Part shown: piece by piece, positions 36,600 to 48,100 of the stretch
How positions within the stretch are numbered: position 1 is the stretch's first letter
How the letters are laid out: every line of letters begins with the position of its first letter
Source: Plumapathes pennacea
Taxonomy: Eukaryota > Cnidaria > Anthozoa > Antipatharia > Myriopathidae
Direction of reading: 5' to 3'
Assembly (NCBI GenBank): GCA_964036295.1
Contig: OZ038464.1
Location: forward strand, 16,174,443 to 16,238,442
Length of the DNA: 64,000 nt
Position numbers and translations under genes: made by a program
The notes under the pieces: generated by a model
Databases searched by the model: none
The model's input: only the letters and a program-made list of their open reading frames with translations
What the model was told of the DNA's origin: nothing

Positions 36600-37283
36600 T
36601 TTTACAATAACAAAACTCAAGCGACGACGCGGGGAAAACACGCAAGAAAACTGGATTTTGTTCGATTTGACCGAAATGTTGTCAACAACTTTTCCCGCTT
36701 TCTAATTGGTCGAGGTCGAAATTCAAGACATTTCATTGGCCAAAAAGTGACAGCTTGACGTGAGCATTTTGCGCGTGCAAAATAAAATTTTGTCAAAGAA
36801 GTTGGAAAGAAATGAAACTAGACGCTTTTCTGCTGCGGTTTTCTCGACAATTTCAAGACAAAGCTCAAGGAAATTCGCCTCTGAACACTTCTGGTTCTCT
36901 ACTTCAAATGCCGAATGTCGCTTTTGCAAGAACTGAGGTAAATTTGAAGCTGAATTCACCTTCTTCGTCCAAATCACTGTCGTCAGCACTCGATTTTATG
37001 TGTCTGTCCTCTTATTGATAATGAAAATTAGCCAATCACAAAGCGAGAAACTGACGTGTTATTGTAAAAAACGTATTTCCACGGTATCTTTTATATGCGC
37101 TCGCTACACGGGCTTGGAGGGGAAAGGAGCGACTGGTAACAGTCTATTTTAAAGCTTTAGCGTAATAAAGGAAAATTTTGGTTTACCTTTGAACTGTTTC
37201 ATCTTGTTTCCCGCGACTTTCCCGCATTTACCACACACGTGACCAAAGTGTGCCCGCTGACCAGATACACAACTCATCCGGAG

Positions 37284-40200
37284 ATGAACGGACGCGGAGT
37301 AAAACGAAAGCTCGGATCGTCTGGAATTTGGAGTTTAAGTCTGAAAGCAGCGACGCAGGATCCTTCCCTGCGGGTGGATAGCGATGAAAGGACAGTTACA
37401 ATCAAAGATAAATATCCGAAGGTACGCGAAATTCTATCCATACTGAGGGAAGGAATCCAACTCTTCGGAATGTAGTCAGCCAGTGCAGGCTCTGAAAGAC
37501 CTTTCAAGCAACTTGGAACTTTGTGCACATGTATCAAATGAGAATGTGGTCGACCGAAAACAACACGATCTGTTGATCTATTACCCCAGACCACTGTTAT
37601 TCTTTATATGCACCACCCACCCCTCCCTGGCTCTAAAAGATAGCAATGACCAAATTGGACGGAGGGGAGGGAAATGCGTGCAGCTTTGCCAGCAGTGATC
37701 AATCTCTATCAGAGCAATAATCATGGTGATGTGATTATGTGAAACAATTTTTCTTCCAGGCAAAGCACCATTACCTCATTTTACCAAAGGATGAGGAAGT
37801 GACCGGGCTTAAGTGTCTGGCATCTTCACATGTTGCACTGATTGAACACATGCATCACAGAGGAGAGGCATTAGCAAAGAGGTCAGATATTTGAACTGAT
37901 GATCAATGTACTTTCTCTTCAGTTTGGGTATACTTACTGGTAATGTTCAGCTGTTGACTTAATAATTATTTATTGCATACCTGAAACAAGCTCTTGCAAG
38001 TTAATTTCCCAGTAACAATGGCAACATCAGTATGTTCACACCTGAAAGATAACATCTCTTTACTTTGTGTGCATGAAGAAGGTTGTATCATATAACTATG
38101 TAGAACTCAAAGAAATACTGGTATTTCATTTTCAGGCTAGTAAATGGAGGCATGATTTTGTTACTTCTTTCAGCATCTGTAAGGGGGAATCTCAAAGGAA
38201 CTTCAGGATTGGTTATCATGCTGTGCCAAGCATGAGGTAGGAACAAAATACTGCAATGCTGCTGTGCTAGCTAATATTTAACATCAAGTTTGTTAATACT
38301 TCCATCCCTAAAGGGTGTCCTAATGTTATGTTAAAAATATGTATGTTTCAAGCAGATTTCTGGCAAGTCTTACATGTAATGCTCTTGATATATCTTGGGG
38401 TTTGTTTCACTTCATTTTGTGTCATCTTGTTTGGTGGCTACACTGTGAGTCTGCATGGCCTGTTATCATGAAAACAAAAAAAGAAAGGAAAAAAAAAAGA
38501 AAACCATGCATGGTCATAAGTATGGGTGTGTGGGACTCAGTTCATAAAAGTAATTGGGTGCTTGCAATGCATGAGTAAGGGTTAGTCATAAGCTTAGTTT
38601 AGACATTTCTGGCTTGTGCTTGTGGATGTACTGTAGATGTACTGTAGACGTCTTATGTTTCTGTGATCACAGAAATATTCCTGTGGTCTTGACCATGCAA
38701 ACTGCTTCATAAAATGACGTTTGATCAGAATGAACTTAAGAAAGAGTTAATAGCTTATTGATATCAGTACATTACATTACCCATACACTATTCTATTTTA
38801 TTTTGTTCTTCATTGGTTGGGAGATTTAGTATTTTGAGGATTATTTTTTGTGTTCCAGATTCCTTCACCTGCATGTTATCAGTCAGGACTTTGACTCACC
38901 CTGCCTCAAGACAAAAAAGCACTGGAATTCATTCACATCTGACTTCTTCCTGGACTCTGCAGGTTTGTCTGGTGTTATTCAGCTTATTGCACAAAAGAGG
39001 GGAAAACCTTGGTTTGTCAACTGAATAATTTTGCACCATCCCAAATAGTACCCCAAGAGAGACAGAGAAGAAAAAACAGCACTAATCAGAAAATGAAAGT
39101 AGAGGCTGAATAGTGAGATAGAGATCATTAGATTTATACCGGGAGGGGGGGGGGGGGGGGGGGGGGGATCAAGCATACCATTTGACGGCTATCGTTGACT
39201 CGGTCAGGCACAATGTGATTCAGATTGGCAGCGCTTCTCTTCAAGTCGGGACACGCGGCGCAACATACGCGTGCAGGAGACACGTGGTTCAATTGTTGCT
39301 ACTACATCAATCAGCCTCGTGTCGTGTCGTGAAGTCCTTCACTTTCCACGCGTGAATCGATGCCGGAAAAGCCTGGAACTTCTGCACCGTCTGCAGCACA
39401 GTTGGCCATCATGAAGCTTGTCATTTTGTCCGGTTCTTAGAACACAGACAGTCCTAAGGCTGTTAATATCTCGTTCATGTGAACCTTTGAGAGTTTTGAG
39501 GGCCCGTTGTTGAATTGAGCGTGCGTGACGAATGAATCACGTGACAGGTTCGGTATTTTATGCCCCCCTGTCCCCCCTCCCCCAAATATTTTTACGTGCG
39601 TGAAGTCTGGACGTCACAGGGTCACTTTGCAGTATGTCTAGACTTTTGAGGTGTGGATCACAGCTTGATTTTTATGTACTGAGCAAAATAGTTACTGCTG
39701 CGGTACTTTGCATTGTGAGTTTCGCTTTTTCTCCTTGTGTGATTGGCTAATACCTCAGTGCCAAGTTAGTATTAAATCATGTGTCCCTGTCTCGCAAAGC
39801 GACCTCAACAATGATAACGAGTTCATCTAACCCACGAAACTCATGCTAGATTTTAGAGGTCCGCGCCCAGATACTTATGTAAACGGAATTCTCTGCTTCA
39901 AAACGTATTCTGAGAATCTTCATATCTAGACAGAAGGCGGCCTACCCACTACGGCCGGGGACGCAAAAGAAGACTCTCCGACAGAACGTAGACACTAAAC
40001 TTAAAGCGCGACTATAAAATGATGCATGAGGAGGAATAGAGCTCATGAAGGTTTCAATCAATCTCTCTCTTCACAGACGTCATTAGAAAGCTCAAGTCAG
40101 AAGGCAAAGTGGAGGTTAGTCTTTTAGAAGAAAAAGTGTTAAAATCGTTATTGTATCACTGAATTACTTGATATATAGAATTTAAAACAAGCTTTTAAAG

Positions 40201-43200
40201 CTGTAAGTGTCTGCCTTGGTCATCCATTTCCAAGAATGAAATTGATTTAGGAATGAAGTCGAACTCTTGAACTGTCAAATAAAACCTGAGTGTGTAACCA
40301 CTCAAGTGAAAGCTCTCAATGATTACATTCTAATAGCAGTGTTCACAATGTTCAAGAATATATTTACATTAAAAGGTTGTATTTACATTTCACACGAGAC
40401 GGTTGGTAAGTTCAATATCTGATCATTCCACGAGGCAGTCTGACGCAGCCCCAATTCGGTACGCACTGATTCTATCAGTTTAAACTCCTGGGACTGTATT
40501 TGCAATGCACCTAATGACTTACATTATTTTGTTATTTCTGCAGGTGGATTCTGCAAAATACGAAGCCTTACTGAAGGGGCCGTTAAGGTGCGTGTATCTC
40601 AATGATTCCTGGAATACTCGTTATTCGATCAACTCCATTGCGAGTTGCAACTCTCAGACTTGCTTTGAACACATTGAAAGCAAGCGGGCCTTTCCGAATT
40701 GGACTCTGCTAACAGTCGTACTTGTGTAAAGAAATACCCGCAGTCTGTTTATGTCGACTAGAAATAAAAGCAATTTCAGTTTTCTGCGGCCTGAAAATTG
40801 CCAAAATGTCAAACAGATGTGCCAAAACCAGGAGAGATTCGCTCTTGTCAAAACTCTACTAATTGCCAAAAAAAAAAAGTCAGAAAAAAATTGAACTGTC
40901 ACATTTATTGTATTTGGATTGACTATGGCAGGCACTAATTTTGTACGATACTTACAATTAAGATAACACACAATATATACATTATTTGGAGTCTAACGTA
41001 GACTAGTAATTACAATTTTGTTGACTTAGATTATAATAAGTTCAGTTCACGAAACAGTTAAAATAGTCTTGTACTATACTCTTTAGTTTTTACCATGCAC
41101 CCGGCTTCATTAGACAGCATAGAAATATTGTAAAAACTTGCCTGCATTAGTATAAACAAAGTTGATTTCTATTCAATTTTTGGTAAGATAATCCTTGGAC
41201 AATTGTATAGTTTCTTTGTGGGAGGAGGCTTCTCATTTGCGATGAAGTCGTAAACGAAACACATGGTTCATGCATAAATCGAACTTTTGTTCTATATCCG
41301 AGAAGATGATTTGTGGCTCATAAATAAACAAATTTACTGTGACTTTTACAGAATTGATTTTACACCTCTAGTCTATAAATGTTCTAGTTTCGACATTTGT
41401 ATAATAGAAACGGTTATTTAACCTGTGAAGCCCCGTCATCAATAACGTTCTCTTCTTTTTGCGTAAAGTTGCGTTTAGACCCGCAAGGGCCGTTGCCAAT
41501 GACGATAAAGATTTATTTTGCAAACAGACTGAAGTTTTTATTCAAATTTAGCCCGACACTTCATTATTTTTAGCAGCGATAAAGCTCACTTTTCTTATTC
41601 CAATTTACTCGATAATCGGTGTGTTGTTGAGCAAGACGACTCACTGATATAAAAAAGGAAAAATTTGAACAATACCAAATGAAATATTAAAATAAGTCGG
41701 TTTGCTAACATCTCAAACGGATTCCCTTGTATATTCAAACTTTCGAGCTTTTTAAAAAATTGGCACAGCGTAACGTTTTGGGTTTGAGGCGTTTTGTGCA
41801 TGCATTTGCGTTTCAGATTGGTGTCGTTTCGAAGCCCACGATAGGGCATTCCCCAAGTTTAAAGAAGCCATAAACACGGTTCACATTTTGATGCGTCAAA
41901 CTGCATGTTTGCCAGGTTTCGCATCTCGTGGTCTCCGCTTGGACGTTGGGTCTGGGATGGGTGGCAAGAACATGACACTTTGTGTGACGATCTTTCTGTC
42001 GAGCAGGGGCGCTGTTTCTTCCTTGGTTACGTATTCAGGGTAACCGTACGAGTATTTCTTCTGGGCTTTCTTAGCCTTTGCGCCTGTTTTTCGTGAAACC
42101 ATCACATACACTCCTTCACTGTCGTGGTCTTTGCTGGGTGTCTGGGTCGCCTTGTCCATCACGAAGTTGCTGGAGTACAGATATAGCGAGGCTCCGGAAG
42201 GCTTCCGAGGGGTAGATTGCTGACTTCGTGGAACCGAGTTCCGAACCGGGGCTGATTTTGTCTGAAGTTGCCTCTCCAGATCATCGATCTTGGCCAGCAT
42301 AAGCTTTAACAACAAGCTCTGTGCGTCGGTTTTATCTTGCTGATTCACTGTCTGCCTCTCTAACCTGTTCTCCATCAGATCCAAGCGTGCGTCCATGAAT
42401 CGTCTATCCACGAATTCGTGTAGCTCGGGGAAGAACCGCGAAGTCTCGGCGTTAACTCCTTCTCTGCTTTCCCTCTTTCCAGCGGGAAAGTCTCCATTTT
42501 TAGGAACGCTGTCTTTTCTTGCGAAGGAAGCCTTGTCTTTGGCAAAAGAAGATGATGACATGTCCCTTTCCAGAAAACACTTTTGTTCAATGGCTCTCTT
42601 GAGTTCTTGAAGCGGCGTACTGCTTCGTTCGCAGCTGTCACAAAAAGCCTCCTTACCCGCAAGCCGCTTGTACAGCACGTCTCTCAGCTCTGGGTAGAAC
42701 TTCAACTGCGAAGCTGACCGCGGGTTTGCTTGCTCGAACGTGGAGCCTTCATTTTCAACCGCAGAGTCGACCGCAAACTCAACCCGTTTTCTCTCACTTG
42801 TCCGGCAATTGCTCGAGTTTAGCCGGATCAACTCTTCGAACTCGTCTGATGAATCTGCGCCCCTGTTCGGCGCTCTTGGTACCCTCAATCTTGAGGTGTA
42901 GGGTCTGTTCATGATGTTGGAAGCCTAAATCTAACTTGATGTTGTGCGTTACTAAGTTGTAATGACTTTGACTGTTGACTGGGAAAAGCAACATAGTTAT
43001 TTATTTTATTTTCACCGGTTTCATAACACCTGGCACTGTGGTATTGTTTTCAAAAACAGTTGTGAACTGTAAATGAAGTGAGGTTCCACTCAGTGTGTGA
43101 TGAGTTTATAAGCACTTTAATTTATGTAACTTCTGCTCACCACTGAACCCTATGAACCAAACAATTTTTTTACTCCAGTGAACTGGCACCTTGTTGATCA

Positions 43201-44071
43201 ATTTGGGACTAAAGCTATACCAATGTTTTCGTTTTCCTTGCAGGGAAAATGGTTTCCTTCGGTTGTTGAAATTCTTTTTTTCTGCTTTTTTTATTTTATT
43301 TTATTTTTTTTTTTTTCCAGCTTTAACAGCTGACAAGCGGTGTCCTGAAACTGCTGCGACCGTTGCGTAGCAACGAGCGCCACAATGTAAAATTTCTTGT
43401 CGCTCCAGCCTTCGCGCCCTAGTTTCCAGTGCTGAGAGCCTGGAACACGATCAGTCATAATCTTAGTGGAAAATTTTAGGACGGATTTTTGTTCGGTCCT
43501 CAAAAGTGCTACGTTTTGACGTTTCAAACATGTCCAAAGAAAATGGCAGTTCTGGAGTAAGAACAAACCGTTGGCTGTTGATCCATAAAAATCACCGACT
43601 GTAGGTTTGAAGGATTTGCATACAGTCAAGCATTGCCCCTCTCGTGATAGATACACAGCATTCGCTCATTCAGTCAGCATGCCTCTGCGTATAGATGCAG
43701 AACCTTTCTTGACCCTTTCACTACGAAGAGGCCGAATCAACTTTAGTTTCTCCTTTAGTTTCAGTTTAGCAGAAATACATCATACAGTAAGTGGACCTTC
43801 AGACCTTGGCTTTTGATAGCTTGCCCAGATGAAAGCTACTGACTCACTACATACAATTTCTTTTTTCTCAAAAGGTTAGGAGAATGTATACTTTGAGCTT
43901 GGGAGTGAACGTTTTAATAAATAGATAACACAAGAGTTTTTAATAACTTCAAACTGTGTTTTGTTTTGTCACAGGTGTCATCTTTGTCAACACGAACAGC
44001 GTAACATGCCGGACCTGAAGCGGCACATAGCTTCGTGTTACAAGAGACACAACGCGGCAGAGTCACACTGA
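37284..44071 (+). CDS. APTX: Aprataxin (HIT-family DNA adenylate hydrolase)
   Basis: Removes 5'-AMP from abortive DNA ligation ends; nuclear repair enzyme. Exons: 37284-37421, 37760-37881, 38174-38236, 38859-38962, 40077-40114, 40544-40587, 43975-44071, all in phase, giving 201 residues. An in-frame Met at 37239 would add 15. Core motifs: [27 protein letters not shown], the HIT segment [14 protein letters not shown] and KKHWNSF. The last exon supplies the C-terminal zinc finger (CHLCQ...LKRHIASC). The first His of the vertebrate HIT triad is Phe here (FLHLHV), as I recall for many non-vertebrate aprataxins. There is no FHA domain, so it resembles the short form. Candidate AATAAA lies at 44174. 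The 3.4-kb last intron holds a nested opposite-strand gene. Confidence 0.93.
39145..39167. repeat. Poly-G run in aprataxin intron 4
   Basis: About 23 consecutive G. The following 39.2-40.0 kb is richer in CG dinucleotides than its surroundings but contains no recognised exon. Confidence 0.85.
41896..42912 (-). CDS. Intronless orphan gene nested in the last aprataxin intron
   Basis: A single open frame of 338 codons from [15 protein letters not shown] to a stop at 41896, antisense to aprataxin. Its composition is protein-like: charged, Ser-rich and low in hydrophobics, with no signal peptide or membrane segment. Two similar segments, [13 protein letters not shown] and [13 protein letters not shown], look like an internal duplicated motif. 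A probable coiled coil follows ([16 protein letters not shown] through [11 protein letters not shown]). The C-terminal third is basic with proline-containing ends. A minus-strand AATAAA lies at 41512-41517. I recognise no family. It may be a retrogene or a lineage-specific gene. Codon-length openness and composition argue for a real protein. Confidence 0.7.
   Translation of the reverse strand: MNRPYTSRLRVPRAPNRGADSSDEFEELIRLNSSNCRTSERKRVEFAVDSAVENEGSTFEQANPRSASQLKFYPELRDVLYKRLAGKEAFCDSCERSSTPLQELKRAIEQKCFLERDMSSSSFAKDKASFARKDSVPKNGDFPAGKRESREGVNAETSRFFPELHEFVDRRFMDARLDLMENRLERQTVNQQDKTDAQSLLLKLMLAKIDDLERQLQTKSAPVRNSVPRSQQSTPRKPSGASLYLYSSNFVMDKATQTPSKDHDSEGVYVMVSRKTGAKAKKAQKKYSYGYPEYVTKEETAPLLDRKIVTQSVMFLPPIPDPTSKRRPRDAKPGKHAV
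43711..43918. mobile_element. TTAA-family MITE beside the last aprataxin exon
   Basis: GACCCTTTCACTACGAAGAG at the left and TTTGAGCTTGGGAGTGAACG then TTTTAA at the right. Its right end is only 56 bp from the acceptor of exon 7. Confidence 0.65.
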
Positions 44072-45175
44072 AGGGGTACCGAGTGGAATTTTCGCCGATA
44101 TTTAAACTGGAACTATGTTCCATCGTTTCACTACTTCCTGTCGATTGGACAGAAGAGTTCTCCCAAAATGGCGAATAAAAATGTTTGAGTGCGCAAGGCA
44201 TCATGGTTGAGATTGTTTGATTTAGGTTGCTACTCTGAACAAAAACGTACTTATATCGACGAATAAACGTGATGGCTGATAATAAAATGTTATTTCCAAC
44301 CACAAGGGGTCACAAATACTACACAGTGAACGCCGTCAATCGGAAATGAAAGAGTTCCAAGTGATCATCTAACTAGAGAGAGGCAACAAAAACTTTATTA
44401 AAGATCCATAATGTTAATTACAAATCTAAAGACCCTACCACTACTGACTTTATTCACAACGCCTTGGGATGACAGCACACTTCTCTTTTCTATTTACTAT
44501 CAGTATAACCAGGTAGTTGTTTTAAAAAAGGCTAAGAGTGAGAACACAGGATCTACATGACGTCATGGAGTCAAGGTGACGTCATGGGTCCGCGATGCTG
44601 TGAGACACGACAGGTCAGCGGATCACTGTGCAAGTCGGTAAGTTTCGGCGACAGTTTTGCGAAAAACGTTACTAGCTCGGCTTTTGACAAAGTTTCCCCT
44701 AAAAGGCAAGGTTTTCCTTTGGCAGGGAGCTAAATAAATTATTCGAGACTCTGTGAATGTGGAAGGTGTAATTCGCTTGTGAACTTTCTCTCGACGAAAT
44801 GGAAAACACCGCTGCAGCTTTTGTCGCAACCGAAGAGCGATGCGTGAAGGAGAACAAATGAAAAAAGAGTGCAGAGGTCCGCCAGTAAAAGCAGATAGGT
44901 TGTGTAAGGTTGCACGAGATGAGTAAAAGCAACTAAAACCATGTTCTCTAATTGCCGAGAGAATGTTCACAAGTATACTACGACTTCACAGAAACACGAA
45001 TATTTAATTGAGCTCCATTCCAAAGAAAAACCATAACTTTTGTAAAAAAGTGACATGTTGCCGAACAAAGCCCTCGAAACTACAGACTTACTAACCAGAA
45101 ATCGCTCAGTCAGCGCGGACATCATTGCGACCTGTCGCCGTGACGGAGTCAAAATGAGAATGATACAAGATGACG
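44072..45175. other. Convergent 3' region of aprataxin and SMARCC
   Basis: Holds AATAAA for aprataxin at 44174-44179 (plus) and a minus-strand AATAAA at 44393-44398 suited to the SMARCC 3' UTR, so the two UTRs come within about 200 bp. Two TGACGTCA palindromes lie 19 bp apart at 44558 and 44577. No further gene is supported. Confidence 0.5.
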
Positions 45176-48100
45176 TCACTCCATCGCACTGGTAGCAGGA
45201 GATGACGTGTGAGAGGCCACTCCACCGCCCATCTCCCCTGGGGCTTGTGTCATCTGTCCACCTGCACTAGGAGCCGGAGCAGCAGAGGTGGTGAACGTGG
45301 CGTTGCTTGGTGTGCCAGGCCCGTGAGCAGAGGTAACCGAGGCGGGGGAGCCAGCTGCCGAGCCTCCAAAGGACACCGGGGTGCTGCAGCCTGAGGCCTG
45401 GTGCGAGTTGACCGCGGGCACGGAACCTGGGTTAAGAACAGGTGCGGGGGAGGCTGCCGCAGATGGAGGGTTGGAACCGGGAGTCTGCCTACCATGCTGT
45501 CCACCTGAGGATGAAACAATTTACACAAGCCACTTTCTAAATGATGTCTTGTATACGATAGTCACCTGACTACAAATAACAAAATGCCTAGTTTCTCCCC
45601 AGCTTGCTGGGCAGATATATTGAAATTTCAAATTGCATTACAAGTGTTTGGCAACAACAGCATCAGAAGAAAGGAACTATTCTTCCCACTTTTGAAGTAT
45701 TCCTCGTTCTAGTTTCCCTGAAAACTCCCTCTGGGGTAACTACATACCTTGTTGCTGGAGGCGAGATGCCTGGGCATCCTGGGATGCCTGGGCGACCGCA
45801 GTAGTCTGGGGCAGGCCAGTCTGTTGTGCTTGTGGCTGCCGTTGTTGCTGGGGAACGGCCACTGCTGATTGGCTAATGGGTGGCGGATTTTCTGGGGACA
45901 AATGTCCTGAGCGCGCTTTCCATTCTACTGCGCGCAGTTGCTCCTGGTGAAACTGCTGACGTTCAGCCAGTAATTGCTGGCGCTGATACTCCAGCTGCGG
46001 ACAAGCAAATTTTTCTTTCACTTTCACTCCCAAGCTCAAAATCTAGATTCTCTCAACTGTTTACGACGAAATATATGAGTGATGTAATGAGGTTTGATCA
46101 TTCAATCAGCTTTTATTTAAGGGATCAAAAGCCAAGTTATCTTAGCTGTTTGGTTTATCTCTGAGGCGAAAATGAAAGAGATAATTGGTTAGTGAAAAGG
46201 TTAGTTTAGTTTCTTTTTACTGTTTTATAGGCATGTTTAATTCCCTCTGACGGCAAAGGTACATAAAAGGGTGCACTTTATTAAAAGTATAAAGAAGGAT
46301 TGCCTTTTCCAGCACTGCAGGATGGTATATTTGAGAGGGAAGCGTTTGATACCCTGGGCGAAGCCTTCCCATACAAAATATATTTCTGCCACCCCCTCCC
46401 CCACCCCCCTCGTAATAGCAACAGCAATCGCAGCAGCGGTCGGCAGCAGCACTCACCGCCTCTCTCTCTCTGTCCATGATCGTCTCGAGTTCTTCAAAGT
46501 GGCGTAGTTTGATCTCAAGTTTCTTCATCTGCGTTTCTACCAGAAGGGCAACCAGGCTCTTGATCTTCCGCTCCTCCACTTGAGCCAAGTGCTGCAGAGG
46601 AACACGACACGCTTAAACCAGAAGACAACACGACACAAACACGACGCGCTTAAACCACAAGATAACACTGAACTCGAAACAACTGCACGTTTGAAACAAC
46701 GAAAGAAGTCGGATTCTTGCAGCTAATTTGTCGTAACTCAGGCATCATCCGTGTATTCATTTTAACTCCTATTCTAACGCATCAACGATTTTCCTGACTA
46801 TTGATATAAGGCAAATGTACGAAAAGCGAGGGCAGAATTGGATCACTCCACAAGCGAGCCCCTGAACCTCCTAGTTAGCCTGTTCCAGGCTCTCAGATAT
46901 CGGAGGAAGTGCGAAGAAAAGGCGCGAAGGACTGGGGCCTATTTTTCAAGGAGAATCTTATCCTAACTCACACAGCTCCATGTCGGTGCTATTTACTGAC
47001 CTTGGCTTTCACTGCCGCTGCCGCTAGGGCCGCGGCCGCCGCCGACGCGATGTTGCCCTCTTTCAGTCCTGTGGAGAGTTTCTTCTCTGCGGTACTCGAC
47101 TCAGTCTTCACAGGTTCACTGGCCGTAGCCTTCCCAGAATCCTCCTGGAAACAAGCGAGCTGGTCGGTTAGTGAAGAATTTTGTTGTTGTTATTGTTGTT
47201 GTTGTGATTTCCTTTTGTTTTAGCCTTAAACCTCCAAAGAACGTGTGAACGTAAAGTTAATGTGGCAATGCTAAACGCCGTAAGGACGTCTCTGCGTTTC
47301 ATCCTGGTCAAAGCAAAGGACGAAGGGCAAACGAAGGCTTTACTTTGTTGGCCAAGACGCTGCAGAAGGGCTGTTAAATTATGGATCCAACTGCAATCTC
47401 TATGATTTCAGGAACATACTTTTCCTTGCCTAGGAATACTTACATGTGTTCGCCGTAATTTCTCAAACATTAGATGTTAGGCTCACCTTACTTTCTTTGC
47501 CAGCGGAGTCATCTCCGTTGACAGGCCCGGAAGCAGTTTCAGTTTCCATTGGTTCGTCTAAGGAGATCAGAAGTGTTCAACAAAAGGACACACACGAACA
47601 GTACACACACAAACAACTGCTGATACTGATGAACTAACATCAAATCAACCTTCAACTACCTCGTACTTCTGTCCACATTAAACTTAAACATGTAAAACAA
47701 ACAAGAAAAACACGAACTCTGCCATTAGACTGCAGAACACCGGCTCAGTACACAACAAACGTACGTCACAAGTGAATGGATCGGATAACGCTACTCGCGC
47801 CCGTACCTGGTTTGCCTTCCTCTTTCTCCTCCTTAGATTTCTCGAGTCCGTTTAATGCACTTTTCACGCGGCTTTCCAGCACGGCCTCTGGGATCTCTTC
47901 TTTCATCTTCGAGAACTCGTCTAAAACAGCAAGAAGGGCAACGCAAATTAGCGTTTAGTCAACAGGTGGGCAATCGAACTGGTGGCGGGTCCTACGCACC
48001 ACAACGTGAGAATAAAGGGTCTACAAACAGTCTGAGCAAGGAACACGTGAGTGGCACGTGATATCTCGGGGTCACCTGATTAACACGTGATAAATGAAGC

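Larger units (their letters stand above)
34864..37283. other. Divergent spacer of the GPCR and aprataxin genes
   Basis: 2.4 kb between divergent starts holding a CRE palindrome, a 239-bp MITE, a poly-C run and a 188-bp hairpin element. A partial third copy of the hairpin-arm sequence (tttatgtgtctgtcctctta) occurs at 36.99-37.02 kb, so 36.41-37.02 kb may be remains of one larger element. No protein gene is supported. Confidence 0.45.

Noticed and set aside
38859-38962. Loss of the first HIT-triad histidine as a sign of an inactive aprataxin
   Set aside because: The catalytic HLH part is present, and to my knowledge many non-vertebrate aprataxins also lack the first His, so it is not evidence of decay.
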